Below, piece after piece: positions 21,862-30,966 of a stretch of DNA of 35,190 nucleotides. The stretch is from the NCBI RefSeq assembly GCF_900172365.1, contig NZ_FWFJ01000041.1:1-35190 (forward strand). The letters are read 5' to 3'. Made by a program: the position numbers and the translations under genes. Each line of letters begins with the position of its first letter. Position 1 is the stretch's first letter. This DNA is from Roseovarius gaetbuli. Its GTDB lineage: Bacteria; Pseudomonadota; Alphaproteobacteria; Rhodobacterales; Rhodobacteraceae. The notes beneath the pieces were generated by a model that made no database searches, was not told the origin of the DNA, and saw only the letters and a list, made by a program, of their open reading frames with translations.

Positions 21862-23367
21862 TTATTTCTTTTTCCCAAAGCCTGACAGGCCCGGGGGAAG
21901 GCCCATGCCGCCGCCCATGCCACCAAGACCGCCCAAACCACCGGGCAGTTTGCTGCCCATGGCGCGCGCGGCCTCTTCCATGGCTTTGGGGTCGTTCATG
22001 TCGGGCATGCCGCCCGCGGCGCCTTTGCCGCTGAACATGCCCTTCATGGCCTGTTTGAGCATGCCACCCTTGCCCATCTTCTTCATCATGTCGGCCATCT
22101 GGCGGTGCATCTTGAGAAGCTTGTTCAGCTCGGAAACCTCAAGACCGGCCCCCGCCGCAATCCGCTTTTTGCGGCTGGCCTGAAGCAGGGCGGGATTGGC
22201 GCGCTCTTTCTTGGTCATGGATTGTACGAGGGCGATCTGGCGGGTGATGATCTTGTCGTCGAATCCGGCGTCCTGCACCTGTTTGGCCATTTTGCCCATG
22301 CCGGGCATCATCCCCATCATGCCTTCCATGCCGCCCATCTTCTGCATCTGTTCAAGCTGCATCTTGAGGTCGTTCATGTTGAACTGACCCTTTTGAAAGC
22401 GCTTCATCATCCGCTCGGCCTGTTCGGCCTCGATGGTGGCTTGGGCCTTTTCGACAAGGCTTACGATGTCGCCCATGCCAAGGATGCGCCCGGCGATGCG
22501 TTCGGGTTCAAACGTCTCAAGCGCGTCGAGCTTTTCGCCGAGGCCGACAAAGCGGATCGGCTTGCCGGTGACGGCGCGCATGGATAGGGCCGCACCGCCG
22601 CGCCCGTCACCATCCATCCGGGTCAGGATCACGCCGGTCACGCCGATCTTGTCGTCAAATTCGGTCGCCACGTTGACTGCGTCCTGACCGGTGAGACCAT
22701 CGACCACCAGCAGGGTTTCGCGCGGCTTGGCCACGTCGCGTACGGCTGCGGCCTGTGCGATCAGGTCGGTGTCGATATGAAGACGCCCGGCGGTGTCGAG
22801 GATATAGACATCATAGCCGCCCATCGCGGCCTGGGTCTTGGCGCGTTTGGCAATCGCCACCGGGTCTTCGCCCTTGACGATCGGCAGGGTATCAACCCCG
22901 ATCTGACGGCCGAGAATTTCCAGCTGTTCCATCGCCGCCGGGCGGTTCACGTCAAGCGAGGCCATCAGCACGCGCTTGCCCTCGCGCTCTTTCAGGCGCT
23001 TGGCGAGCTTGGCGGTGGTGGTTGTCTTGCCCGAGCCTTGCAAGCCGACCATCAGGATCGGGGCCGGCGGGTTGTCGATGCGCAGCGCACCGGGATCATC
23101 CGAGCCGCGCAGCGTGTCGATCAGCGCGTCATGCACGATCTTGACGACCTGCTGGCCGGGGGTGATGGATTTGGTGACCGCCTGACCGGTGGCCTTGTCC
23201 TGAATCGCCTTGACGAAATCGCGCGCCACGGGCAGCGACACATCGGCCTCAAGCAGGGCCACACGCACCTCGCGCAGGGCGGTTTTCACATCCTCTTCGG
23301 ACAGCGCGCCTTGCTTCGTCAGCCGGTCAAAGACACCGGAGAGGCGTTCGGACAGATTTTCAAACAT
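21862..23367 (-). CDS. ffh: Signal recognition particle protein Ffh
   Basis: It is the SRP54 GTPase that, with 4.5S RNA and FtsY, targets membrane proteins to SecYEG. The 501-residue protein has the N domain (MFENLSERLSGVFDRL), the G domain with GLQGSGKTTTTAKLA at 108-122, DTAGRLHID and GVILTRMDGDGRGGAALS, and a Met-rich M domain with RKKRIAAGAG for RNA binding. The tail is an unusually Gly/Met-rich segment ending GLSGFGKKK. The start at 23367 is fixed by homology. No 4.5S RNA gene is visible nearby. Confidence 0.97.
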   Translation of the reverse strand: MFENLSERLSGVFDRLTKQGALSEEDVKTALREVRVALLEADVSLPVARDFVKAIQDKATGQAVTKSITPGQQVVKIVHDALIDTLRGSDDPGALRIDNPPAPILMVGLQGSGKTTTTAKLAKRLKEREGKRVLMASLDVNRPAAMEQLEILGRQIGVDTLPIVKGEDPVAIAKRAKTQAAMGGYDVYILDTAGRLHIDTDLIAQAAAVRDVAKPRETLLVVDGLTGQDAVNVATEFDDKIGVTGVILTRMDGDGRGGAALSMRAVTGKPIRFVGLGEKLDALETFEPERIAGRILGMGDIVSLVEKAQATIEAEQAERMMKRFQKGQFNMNDLKMQLEQMQKMGGMEGMMGMMPGMGKMAKQVQDAGFDDKIITRQIALVQSMTKKERANPALLQASRKKRIAAGAGLEVSELNKLLKMHRQMADMMKKMGKGGMLKQAMKGMFSGKGAAGGMPDMNDPKAMEEAARAMGSKLPGGLGGLGGMGGGMGLPPGLSGFGKKK

Positions 23368-23490
23368 CTCAGGCGCTCCTTTGAGCAGTTGATCAATAGC
23401 CCCAAAATAGGCAGGGACGGTGCAAATGCCAATCTCCCCCGTGGGCGCAACGCGCTGACGGAGGGCGATCCCTGCACAATGGCATAGGGA

Positions 23491-23511
23491 CCGGAAGCGT
23501 TGAACTTCCGG
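23491..23511 (-). other. Stem-loop in the ffh 5' leader
   Basis: CCGGAAG and CTTCCGG arms flank a 7-base loop. It lies just downstream of the candidate ffh promoter, so it would sit near the 5' end of a ~150-nt leader. It may protect the message; a regulatory role is speculative. Confidence 0.45.
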
Positions 23512-23522
23512 AGGTTGGGTGG

Positions 23523-23551
23523 CATTTACGCGCGCCCATGGCACGAGTCAA
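23523..23551 (-). promoter_or_regulatory. Candidate promoter for ffh
   Basis: TTGACT (23551-23546) and TAAATG (23528-23523) are exactly 17 bases apart on the minus strand, a good housekeeping-sigma match. It would drive ffh and the genes after it. Confidence 0.6.
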
Positions 23552-23573
23552 GCCTTGGGTTCTGCGCGACGGC

Positions 23574-24080
23574 CTAGCGGGGCGGCAGCAAGAAGCTTTC
23601 GAAGGTTGCATACATCCGGGCGGCTTCGGACGGGGTCAGGCGGGCATGACCGGGCAGAAAGGCGGCGATGTCATGACCGCTATAGCGCCCGACAAGCTTG
23701 CCGTCACGCAGGACAAGCCGCTGGCGGGCGAAATCATAGGCGCGGTCATGACAGAACAGGCAACGCTGATTTAGCCCACTGTATAACCCGCCTGACAAAA
23801 GTTGTTGGCGAAACATCGCCACAAGGCTCTGGATTGCGGGCTCTGGCTGGCCCCCGCGATGATAGCGGAGAAACGCCGCAACCGGCCTGTCGCCCGAGGT
23901 CATTGGTGTGTCACTGTCAAGGTGAAGCTTCGCGCGGGCAAAGGCCCCGGCATGACCATGGCACGACAGGCACTCTGCCTCAAAAACCTGATGCGGGTCG
24001 AGATCCTGCGCCTCGCTGCCTTGCGAGCACAGCAATACCAACAGAAGCACGCGTGCGGCATGGATAAGGAGACTTGGCAT
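23574..24080 (-). CDS. Periplasmic c-type cytochrome with two haem motifs
   Basis: The 168-residue protein has an N-terminal signal peptide (hydrophobic ~9-18, cleavage likely after SEA) and two CxxCH haem attachment sites: CLSCH at residues 37-41 and CLFCH at 107-111. Mets around 60 and 89 may be axial ligands. It resembles small soluble dihaem electron carriers, but I cannot name the partner oxidase or dehydrogenase. The start at 24080 is preferred over a TTG six codons upstream because GGAG lies 8 nt before it. It is divergent from a LysR gene. Confidence 0.85.
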   Translation of the reverse strand: MPSLLIHAARVLLLVLLCSQGSEAQDLDPHQVFEAECLSCHGHAGAFARAKLHLDSDTPMTSGDRPVAAFLRYHRGGQPEPAIQSLVAMFRQQLLSGGLYSGLNQRCLFCHDRAYDFARQRLVLRDGKLVGRYSGHDIAAFLPGHARLTPSEAARMYATFESFLLPPR

Positions 24081-24260
24081 GTTCGACGCTCCAGTCAATA
24101 TCTGTGCATTTTACGCCCCAAACAGCGATGGCGCATTGCGTCAGGTCAAAAAGTCGAGAATCGTTTTACCGTTGCGGGAATGGGCCTTGCGCTTTACCAC
24201 AGATGCGAACGCCCAACCGTGTTGCCGGGGGGCGATGTGAGTTAACGCACAGAGAGAACA

Positions 24261-25142
24261 ATGGAACATTGGGATGAAGTGCGCACCGCCTATAACGTCG
24301 CGCGCATTGGCACGGTCAGCGGCGCCGCAGAGGTGCTTGGCGTGCATCACGCCACGGTGATCCGCCACATTGACGCGCTGGAGGAACGCCTTGGCGTCAA
24401 GCTTTTTCAGCGCCATGCGCGCGGCTATACCCCGACCGAGGCGGGCAGCGATCTGTTGCGCGTCGCGCAGGCCACCGATGATCAGTTCAGCCAGCTGGCC
24501 GGGCGGATCAAAGGGCGCGGCAACGAGGTGTCCGGCGAACTGGTCGTCACCTCGATTGGCGGGTTAAGTCATTTGCTGGTGCCGGTGCTGTCGGCGTTTC
24601 AGGATGCCTATCCGGGTCTGACCGTGCGCTATCTGACCGGCGACCGCCTGTTCCGGCTTGAATATGGCGAGGCACATGTGGCGGTGCGCGCGGGCGCGGT
24701 GCCCGATCAGCCCGACAATGTGGTCCAGCCGTTTTTCCGCCAGGAATTCACGCTTTTCGCCAGCGAGGCCTATGTGGCACGCCATGGCCTGCCAGAGTCG
24801 TGCAAGGATTTTGGCACGCATCGTTTTATCGGCGCCGATGACCCCAAAAGCCGCGCGCCCTTTGCCCGCTGGATGCAGGAAAACGTGCCCGCCGAGAATA
24901 TCATCTTCAAAAGCGGCGACGTGCATGCGCAACGCCGCGCGATCCTGAGCGGGGCGGGCATCGGCTTTACCTCGGTGCTGCAGGCCGCCGAGGTCGAGGG
25001 GCTTGTGCAGGTTGTACCGCCCAAGCCGGAATGGGCCGCGCCGCTCTGGCTTGTGACGCATATGGATCTGCATCGCACCACCAAGGTTCAGGCGTTTCTG
25101 GCCTTTCTCAAGGACCATTCCAAAGCCTGGCAGCCCGAATGA
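24261..25142 (+). CDS. LysR-family transcriptional regulator
   Basis: The 293-residue protein has the N-terminal winged helix (YNVARIGTVSGAAEVLGVHHATVIRHIDALEERLGVKLFQRHARGYTPTEAG) and a LysR substrate-binding domain with two lobes. It lies 180 bases from the divergent cytochrome c gene and overlaps the following EamA transporter by 4 nt. Its most likely targets are its own operon and possibly the cytochrome. The intergenic region is AT-richer than the genes, but I see no clear T-N11-A site. The inducer is unknown. Confidence 0.93.
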   Translation: MEHWDEVRTAYNVARIGTVSGAAEVLGVHHATVIRHIDALEERLGVKLFQRHARGYTPTEAGSDLLRVAQATDDQFSQLAGRIKGRGNEVSGELVVTSIGGLSHLLVPVLSAFQDAYPGLTVRYLTGDRLFRLEYGEAHVAVRAGAVPDQPDNVVQPFFRQEFTLFASEAYVARHGLPESCKDFGTHRFIGADDPKSRAPFARWMQENVPAENIIFKSGDVHAQRRAILSGAGIGFTSVLQAAEVEGLVQVVPPKPEWAAPLWLVTHMDLHRTTKVQAFLAFLKDHSKAWQPE

Positions 25143-26032
25143 CTCCTGCCGCGCGCGGGCATCTTGCGATGTTGGCGTTTTCGGCGCTTGTTGCGGGGTC
25201 TTTCGCGCTTGGCTCGATGGCGGCGGGGCATATCGCGCCGGCGGCTCTTAATGCGCCGCGCTTTGTGCTGGCGGCGATGATCGTCGGGGCCGGGGCGGCG
25301 ATGACCACCGGCATCCCACGCAGCACATGGCGCGCGCCCTGGCGGTATTTGCTGCTTGGCGGGGCGATGGGCCTCTATTTCGTGCTGATGTTCGAGGGGC
25401 TGAAAACCGCGCCGCCGGTGTCGGCGGCGGCGGTGTTTACCCTGACGCCGGTGATGGCGGGGCTGGCGGGCTATGTCATGCTGCGCCAGATCACCACGCC
25501 GCGCATGGCGCTTGCCCTGGCGATCGGGGCGATGGGCGCGCTCTGGGTGATCTTTCGCGCCGATCTTGGCGCCTTGATCGCGTTCGAGGTCGGGCGCGGC
25601 GAGGTGATCTATTTCTGGGGCTGCGCGGCGCATGCGATCTATACGCCGCTGGTGCGCCTGCTTAATCGCGGCGAGCGTCCGGTGGCGTTTTCCTTTGGCA
25701 CCATGCTGGCGGCGGCGGGGTTGATCACGCTGGCGGGCTGGTCCGATATCGCGGCGACCGATTGGGCGGCTTTGCCGGGGATCGTGTGGATCACGCTGAT
25801 CTATACGGCGGTGTTTGCCACCGCCCTGACCTTTGTGTTGTTGCAATACGCAAGCCTGCACCTGCCAAGCGCCAAGGTGATGGCCTATACCTATCTCACG
25901 CCCTCTTGGGTGATATGCTGGCAGGTGGCGCTTGGCCATCCGGTGCCGGGCGGGCTTATGCTGGCGGGGATTGGGTTGACGGTTGTGGCGCTGTTCCTGT
26001 TGCTCAAGGACGAAACCGCCGTTCTCAGATAA
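25139..26032 (+). CDS. EamA/DMT-superfamily transporter
   Basis: The 297-residue inner-membrane protein has ten predicted helices in two EamA repeats (first repeat ending GLKTAPPVSAAAVFTLTPVMAGLAGY, second ending YASLHLPSAKVMAYTYLTPSW). DMT members export amino acids or other metabolites. The start at 25139 overlaps the LysR stop (ATGA), so the regulator and transporter form a unit. Its stop region overlaps the convergent glycosyltransferase by 8 nt. Confidence 0.93.
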   Translation: MTPAARGHLAMLAFSALVAGSFALGSMAAGHIAPAALNAPRFVLAAMIVGAGAAMTTGIPRSTWRAPWRYLLLGGAMGLYFVLMFEGLKTAPPVSAAAVFTLTPVMAGLAGYVMLRQITTPRMALALAIGAMGALWVIFRADLGALIAFEVGRGEVIYFWGCAAHAIYTPLVRLLNRGERPVAFSFGTMLAAAGLITLAGWSDIAATDWAALPGIVWITLIYTAVFATALTFVLLQYASLHLPSAKVMAYTYLTPSWVICWQVALGHPVPGGLMLAGIGLTVVALFLLLKDETAVLR

Positions 26033-27008
26033 ACCCGGCCTTTTTCAGATCGAGCCGCAATTGACGCATCTCCGGTGGCATCGCGCTTTCGCGCTCGCTT
26101 GGTTGCGGGTCGCTGGCCATCTGCGACAGGGCCGCGTTGGTCCAGAGGTCGGCCTTGGCAAAGCTGGTGATCTGGCGCGCGATGGCATCAAAGGCGGGCT
26201 GGCGCGTGCGCCGCTGGATAAGGCCGACCCGCGCACCAATCGGCATCACGAAGGGCGCAAGATGAAAGGCCGAGCCATCGGGGCCGACAATGTCATGCGC
26301 GGCCATGTAGCGTTGGCATTGCACGGCAATCGGGTGGCGCTCGGGGTGAAAGATCGTATAGCCCGCCGCCGAGAGCCAGCGTTCGATTTGCTGTTCATGC
26401 GGCACCTGCTGGGCCGGGTTTTTCAACCGCCGCCGCGAGATATAGAGTTTGTCCGGCCCCTCGGGCGTCAACGCGGCGCAAAGATGCTGGCGCACATAGC
26501 TGCGAAATTCGGGGGTGCCGCAGGTCCAGTGCATATGCCCCATGCCCTGGCTTGGCACCACCAATTCATCAACCTGAACCGGCTCTGTCGCTAGATGCAC
26601 CGGCAAGCCCTGTCCGAGGATATCGAGAAGCGGGCCAAGGCGGCGCCGGATCACCGCCGCGATATCGCGGCCATGCATCGGGATGAGGATGATCCCGTCA
26701 AACGGCCCCTCGGTGTGATCAAGCGCCCAGAGGCGGCTGATGCATTCCAGCAGGAAATGACCGAAATGATGCCGCCCGACCCCGGCATAAAGCCAGCGAC
26801 CCGGCAGATGCGCAACCGGTCCGTCGGGCGCATCAGGGTCCGGCGTGAACCGTCCGCCCGACAACAGGGTGCGCGCCTGAGCGACCGCCTCGCCACATTC
26901 CTTCATCACACCACAGGCGTGGCCTGTATCAGCGGTCATTGGCATGACGACCGCGCCCTTGAGCACGTCAATCCGGGCCTCGGGCAGGTGTCTTGCGTCA
27001 GATATCAT
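26025..27008 (-). CDS. Family 61 glycosyltransferase (DUF563)
   Basis: The 327-residue protein fits glycosyltransferase family 61: GRWLYAGVGRHHFGHFLLECISRLWAL near residue 70, ELVVPSQGMGH in the middle and KLYISRRRLKNPAQQVPHEQQIERWLSAAGYTIFHPE, then IVGPDGSAFHLAPF. Members are often linked to surface polysaccharides; substrate unknown. The start at 27008 lies 11 nt inside the end of the ArsR gene, so the two are co-translated. No other polysaccharide gene is near. A longer open frame to 27095 lies entirely inside arsR and is unlikely. Confidence 0.85.
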   Translation of the reverse strand: MISDARHLPEARIDVLKGAVVMPMTADTGHACGVMKECGEAVAQARTLLSGGRFTPDPDAPDGPVAHLPGRWLYAGVGRHHFGHFLLECISRLWALDHTEGPFDGIILIPMHGRDIAAVIRRRLGPLLDILGQGLPVHLATEPVQVDELVVPSQGMGHMHWTCGTPEFRSYVRQHLCAALTPEGPDKLYISRRRLKNPAQQVPHEQQIERWLSAAGYTIFHPERHPIAVQCQRYMAAHDIVGPDGSAFHLAPFVMPIGARVGLIQRRTRQPAFDAIARQITSFAKADLWTNAALSQMASDPQPSERESAMPPEMRQLRLDLKKAGFI

Positions 27009-27333
27009 CGGGCAATTCTGTGCGCAGGAACCTTTCAAAAGCGTCAAGATTGATCGCCTCGAACTGGCCAAAGCCCTGCATCCAGATGCTGGCATCGCGT
27101 AGCGCGTCGGGTTCCAGCTTGCACCATTTCACACGCCCGCGCCGCTCCTGGCTGATAAGGCCCGCGCGGCTGAGGATGTTGAGGTGCTTGGAAATCGCGG
27201 CAAGGCTCATCTCGAAGGGATCGGCGACATCGGTCACGGCCATGTCATCCTCGAGCAGCATCGACAGAATCGCGCGGCGGGTCGGGTCGCCGAGGGCGGC
27301 AAAAACGGTATCAAGTGCCTGCGATTTATCCAT
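26998..27333 (-). CDS. ArsR-family transcriptional regulator
   Basis: The 111-residue protein has the winged helix of the ArsR/SmtB group: VFAALGDPTRRAILSMLLEDDMAVTDVADPFEMSLAAISKHLNILSRAGLISQERRGRVKWCKLEP. One Cys is present, but the usual metal-binding ELCVCDL in helix 3 is absent, so it probably senses something other than metal. The start at 27333 is set by homology; its ribosome site is poor. The overlapped downstream glycosyltransferase is an unusual partner. Confidence 0.9.
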   Translation of the reverse strand: MDKSQALDTVFAALGDPTRRAILSMLLEDDMAVTDVADPFEMSLAAISKHLNILSRAGLISQERRGRVKWCKLEPDALRDASIWMQGFGQFEAINLDAFERFLRTELPDDI

Positions 27334-27443
27334 GATCTTGTTAAGCCCAACCAACTGCCCGGCGTCAACGCTTATGCGCGCGCTGCGCATCGGCCGGGCG
27401 CGGCAAGTGTGGCTTTTTCGGCTCATTTGGCCGCAAACACGGG

Positions 27444-27457
27444 TTGATCTGTGACAA
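27444..27457. promoter_or_regulatory. FNR/Crp-like half-matching site upstream of the universal stress gene
   Basis: TTGAT-CTGT-GACAA matches the FNR pattern TTGAT-N4-ATCAA at 8 of 10 positions, with one half perfect. It lies about 65 bases before the usp ATG, a plausible activator position. The match is only moderate. Confidence 0.3.
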
Positions 27458-27521
27458 AGCTAAGGGTCAGCCGCCGGTTTAGGATCGTGACGCAACAACA
27501 GGAAACGCGAAAGGATTCATT

Positions 27522-27935
27522 ATGTTTTCAACAATCATGGTTCCCGTCGATCTGGTTCATAAAGATACGCTGTCCAAGGCACTTGATGCGGCGGGCGATA
27601 TGGCCAAGCGCTACGGCGCGGTGATCAAGGTGGTCAGCGTGGGTGGCGAATTGCCGAATGAGCTTGGCCATAACTCGGGCGAGTTTACCGAGACCGTTCA
27701 GGATTTCGCCAAGGGCCTGCGTGACAAATTCGGGGTCGAGGTCGAGGCCGAGACCATCATCAGTCACGACCCCGAGGTCGAAACCACCTCGGCGCTGATG
27801 AAAGCGATCGAGAGCACCGGGGCAGATCTTGTGATCATGGCAAGCCATGTGCCCGGTATCCTTGAACACATCTTCAGCTCGCATGGCGGCTATATCGCCC
27901 AGCATGCCAAGGTTTCGGTCTTCATCATTCGATAA
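27522..27935 (+). CDS. Universal stress protein UspA family
   Basis: The 137-residue cytoplasmic protein has the Usp alpha/beta fold: MFSTIMVPVDL at the start, GADLVIMASHVPG near residue 100 and VSVFIIR at the end. The ATP-binding GxxG loop is altered (GILEHIFSSHGGYIAQHA), so nucleotide binding is uncertain. AAAGGA lies before the ATG. A strong hairpin follows, so it is probably monocistronic. Confidence 0.92.
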   Translation: MFSTIMVPVDLVHKDTLSKALDAAGDMAKRYGAVIKVVSVGGELPNELGHNSGEFTETVQDFAKGLRDKFGVEVEAETIISHDPEVETTSALMKAIESTGADLVIMASHVPGILEHIFSSHGGYIAQHAKVSVFIIR

Positions 27936-27943
27936 GGGCCTTT

Positions 27944-27984
27944 GCGCGCCGGGCCGGTTTCGGTGACCCGTCGGCCCGGCGCGC
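27944..27984 (+). terminator. 13-bp GC-rich hairpin after the universal stress gene
   Basis: GCGCGCCGGGCCG (27944-27956) pairs perfectly with CGGCCCGGCGCGC (27972-27984), with a 15-base loop. No U-run follows closely. It most likely ends or protects the usp message. Confidence 0.6.
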
Positions 27985-28144
27985 CAGTACCCTGAAAAAA
28001 GCTCAACCATCTGGTTGAATATAGCCAAAGCGCCCCTGCGGCGCGAAACAGGCCCTGCGGCGGAATCGCACGCGCCTTTCATTGTTCAAAAAATACTCAA
28101 TAAAACAAACGGTTGCGTTGTTTTTCTGCGCTGCGGCCTGGCGC

Positions 28145-28172
28145 TTGACTCGGGCGGTGGCGCCGCATAGCA
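28145..28172 (+). promoter_or_regulatory. Candidate promoter for the atp operon
   Basis: TTGACT and ATAGCA lie 16 bases apart about 30 bases before the atpI start. The -35 is good and the -10 weak. The rest of 27985-28144 has short CTGCGGCG repeats and an AT-rich stretch near 28080-28110, but no gene. Confidence 0.4.
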
Positions 28173-28201
28173 AAGGCGCAACCGAATTGAGGGGCAACGG
28201 C

Positions 28202-28564
28202 GTGACAGATCCCGATCAGGCAGAGCGACTTGCGCAGCTTGAGGCGAGGATCAACCGGCTCAAAGCCAAGGACGCGCCGAAGTCTCATCAGGAGGAGCAT
28301 TATTCTCAGGCAAATCTCGCCTGGCGGATGGTGATCGAACTTGTTGCCGGTCTGTTGATCGGCTTTGGCATAGGGTACGGGCTCGACAGCCTGTTCGGGA
28401 CGCTCCCGATTTTCCTTGTGCTGTTTACACTGCTGGGTCTGGCGGCCGGCGTCAAAACGATGATGCGAAGTGCGGCCGAGCTACAGGAAAAGAATATGGC
28501 CGGTACGGCCAGCGACAATGCGCCCGAAAAGGGCGCCGATGAGAGGGCAAAAAATGGCGACTGA
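28202..28564 (+). CDS. atpI: ATP synthase accessory protein AtpI
   Basis: The 120-residue protein has a hydrophilic N-terminus with a short coiled coil ([16 protein letters not shown]), then the AtpI core [30 protein letters not shown] with two membrane helices, and an acidic tail. AtpI helps assemble the c-ring. The start is GTG at 28202 behind GAGGGGC; 40 more codons are open upstream but lack homology. It overlaps atpB by 11 nt. Confidence 0.9.
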   Translation: MTDPDQAERLAQLEARINRLKAKDAPKSHQEEHYSQANLAWRMVIELVAGLLIGFGIGYGLDSLFGTLPIFLVLFTLLGLAAGVKTMMRSAAELQEKNMAGTASDNAPEKGADERAKNGD

Positions 28565-29336
28565 AACGCATGGTGCCGATCAAGGCGGTCTGGTATTTCA
28601 CCCGATGGATCAGTTCATCGTCAAACCGCTGTTTGGTGACGGGCCGGTTGGCCTTTTCACGCTGACCAATGTGACATTGTGGATGGCGCTGACCGTTCTG
28701 GCGATCTTTGCGCTTCTGGTTCTGGGCACCTCCGGGCGCGCCACGATCCCGAGCCGGGTTCAGTCGGTTGCCGAGCTGATCTATGATTTCATCCGCAAGA
28801 TGGTCGAGGACGTTGCCGGCAAGGATGCACTGGTTTTCTTTCCTTACATCATGACGCTGTTCCTGTTCATTCTCTTCGCGAACTTCCTCGGCCTTCTGCC
28901 GATGGCATTCACTACCACGAGCCATATCGCGGTGACGGCTGTGATGGCGGTGATGGTGTTCCTGACCGTAACCGTCGTGGGTTTCGTCAAGCACGGCTTT
29001 GGCTTTCTCGGCCTGTTCTGGGTAAGCTCGGCGCCCTTGGCGCTGCGCCCGGTGCTGGCGCTTATCGAGGTGATTTCCTACTTCGTGCGCCCCGTCAGCC
29101 ATTCCATCCGTCTTGCAGGCAACATGATGGCCGGTCACGCCGTGGTCAAAGTCTTCGCGGCCTTCGCGCCGATGATCCTGATCTCGACCGGTATCGGCCT
29201 TGTGGTCACGCCGCTGTCGATCCTGGCGATCTCGACGATCTATGCGCTTGAGGTGCTTGTGGCCTTCATTCAGGCCTATGTCTTTACCATCCTGACCTGT
29301 GTCTATCTCAAGGATGCGCTGCATCCGAGCCACTAA
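28554..29336 (+). CDS. atpB: F0F1 ATP synthase subunit a
   Basis: The 260-residue membrane subunit forms the proton half-channels against the c-ring. The essential Arg lies in [19 protein letters not shown], and helix 1 sits near the start at IVKPLFGDG...[15 protein letters not shown]. The C-terminus [26 protein letters not shown] is typical. The start at 28554 (MATETHGA) lies inside atpI. The 128-base gap to atpE has no gene. Confidence 0.96.
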   Translation: MATETHGADQGGLVFHPMDQFIVKPLFGDGPVGLFTLTNVTLWMALTVLAIFALLVLGTSGRATIPSRVQSVAELIYDFIRKMVEDVAGKDALVFFPYIMTLFLFILFANFLGLLPMAFTTTSHIAVTAVMAVMVFLTVTVVGFVKHGFGFLGLFWVSSAPLALRPVLALIEVISYFVRPVSHSIRLAGNMMAGHAVVKVFAAFAPMILISTGIGLVVTPLSILAISTIYALEVLVAFIQAYVFTILTCVYLKDALHPSH

Positions 29337-29464
29337 GGGATACGGTGGGTTTCACCCACCCTGCGAAACAACCCGGCAGGTCTGATCCTGCTGCGAAACG
29401 ACGGCGGGTTCGCCTGCCTCACGACCGACTGATCAATGCCAATTCCAACTTAAGGAGAAATCAC

Positions 29465-29701
29465 ATGGAAGGCGATATCGTACAAATGGGTGCCTACATC
29501 GGCGCAGGCCTCGCATGCACAGGCATGGGTGGCGCGGCTCTTGGTGTGGGTCACGTGGCCGGCAACTTCCTTGCGGGCGCTCTGCGTAACCCTTCGGCCG
29601 CTGCTGGCCAGACCGCGACACTGTTCATCGGTATCGCATTTGCCGAAGCTCTGGGGATCTTCTCGTTCCTCGTCGCGCTTCTGCTCATGTTCGCTGTCTA
29701 A
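29465..29701 (+). CDS. atpE: F0F1 ATP synthase subunit c
   Basis: The 78-residue hairpin protein has the Gly/Ala-rich first helix ([23 protein letters not shown]), the polar loop ALRNPSA and the proton-binding Glu61 in [18 protein letters not shown]. No Na+-type extra ligands are evident. TAAGGAGA lies just upstream of the ATG. Confidence 0.97.
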   Translation: MEGDIVQMGAYIGAGLACTGMGGAALGVGHVAGNFLAGALRNPSAAAGQTATLFIGIAFAEALGIFSFLVALLLMFAV

Positions 29702-29788
29702 GACTCTCGGGTAGCTGATCCTTTCGACCGGGGGGCGGCGCATTGTTGTCGCCGCCCGGTGCACGGAACTTTCCCTTAGGAGAACGAC

Positions 29789-30322
29789 ATGGCAAGCGAA
29801 ACGCACAACGCCGCTGACGCCGCCGCATCCGCGCCGGGGTTGCCGCAGCTGAATTTCGATCACTTCGGCAACCAGATTTTCTGGCTTCTGGTCACGCTTG
29901 TCGTGATCTATTTTGTCCTGTCGCGCATTGCGCTTCCGCGGATTGCGGCTGTGCTGGCTGAGCGTCATGGCACCATTACCAATGACCTTGCAGCCGCCGA
30001 AGACCTCAAGGCCAAAGCGGTTGAGGCCGAAGAGGCCTATAACAAGGCTCTGGCCGATGCCCGCGGCGAGGCACAGACCATCGTCAACGAGGCCAAGGCC
30101 GAGATCAAAGCCGACCTCGACAAGGCAATTGCCAAGGCTGACGCAGAAATCGCGGCAAAGACCGCCGAGGGCGAGAAGAAAATCGCCGAGATTCGCGCCA
30201 ACGCTCTTGAAAGCGTCAAAGAGGTTGCCAACGACACCACTGGTGAAATCGTTGCTGCTCTTGGCGGCAAGGCCGACAAGCGCACTGTAACCGCGGCTGT
30301 GACCGCCCGGATGAAAGGGTAA
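29789..30322 (+). CDS. atpX: F0F1 ATP synthase subunit b' (atpF' / atpX)
   Basis: The 177-residue b'-type peripheral-stalk subunit has one N-terminal membrane helix ([23 protein letters not shown], about residues 30-52) and then a long helix rich in Ala, Glu and Lys. Two different b subunits, as here, are typical of photosynthetic and related alphaproteobacteria. It is followed by atpF after 4 nt. Confidence 0.92.
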   Translation: MASETHNAADAAASAPGLPQLNFDHFGNQIFWLLVTLVVIYFVLSRIALPRIAAVLAERHGTITNDLAAAEDLKAKAVEAEEAYNKALADARGEAQTIVNEAKAEIKADLDKAIAKADAEIAAKTAEGEKKIAEIRANALESVKEVANDTTGEIVAALGGKADKRTVTAAVTARMKG

Positions 30323-30326
30323 TCGC

Positions 30327-30887
30327 ATGCGGAAAATTCTAGCCACTCTGGCCGCAGCCACACTTGCCAGCCCCGCGCTGGCGGCATCGGGGCCTTTTGT
30401 CTCGTTGGCGAACACCAACTTCATCGTTCTGATCTCATTCCTGATCTTTGTCGGCTTTCTCGTGTACCTCAAGGTGCCGGGCATGCTTGGCAAAAAGCTT
30501 GATGAGCGTGCCGAGGGCATTCAGGCCGAGCTTGATGAAGCCCGCTCTTTGCGTGAAGAGGCCCAGACCCTTCTGGCCAGCTATGAGCGCAAGCAAAAAG
30601 AGGTTCAGGAACAGGCCGACCGTATCGTCGCCCATGCCAAGGAAGAAGCGGCCATTGCCGCCGATCAAGCCAAGGCAGACCTGAAAGACTCGATTGCACG
30701 CCGTTTGCAGTCTGCCGAAGATCAGATCGGCTCTGCCGAGTCCCGCGCCATCCGCGAAGTGCGTGATCAGGCGGTCAGCATTGCGGTTGCGGCGGCCAAG
30801 GATGTCATCGCCAAGCAGATGACAGCCGCAGAGGGCAACTCTTTGATCGACTCATCGATCGCCGAGGTCAACGCCAAGCTGCACTAA
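30327..30887 (+). CDS. atpF: F0F1 ATP synthase subunit b
   Basis: The 186-residue protein has an N-terminal signal-like stretch (LATLAAATLASPALAASG), a membrane helix (FIVLISFLIFVGFLVYLKVP) and a long helical stalk (LDERAEGIQAELDEARSLREEAQTLLASYERKQ). It is the last gene of this cluster; the F1 genes atpHAGDC are not in the window, as is usual in alphaproteobacteria. Confidence 0.95.
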   Translation: MRKILATLAAATLASPALAASGPFVSLANTNFIVLISFLIFVGFLVYLKVPGMLGKKLDERAEGIQAELDEARSLREEAQTLLASYERKQKEVQEQADRIVAHAKEEAAIAADQAKADLKDSIARRLQSAEDQIGSAESRAIREVRDQAVSIAVAAAKDVIAKQMTAAEGNSLIDSSIAEVNAKLH

Positions 30888-30906
30888 GTGCCGCTCACAA
30901 CAAAGC

Positions 30907-30939
30907 AAAGGCCCGGACCGGAAACGGACCGGGCCTTTT
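30907..30939 (+). terminator. Intrinsic terminator of the atp operon
   Basis: AAAGGCCCGGACCG and CGGACCGGGCCTTTT form a long stem with one A-A mismatch and a GAAA loop, ending in a T-run. It lies 20 bases after atpF. Confidence 0.85.
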
Positions 30940-30966
30940 CGGTTTTGAATATTAAGATTTCGTAAA

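Noticed and set aside
23368..23573. 4.5S SRP RNA gene near ffh
   Set aside because: The region has only a small hairpin and a promoter; the GGAAG/GNAR tetraloop helix of SRP RNA is not present.
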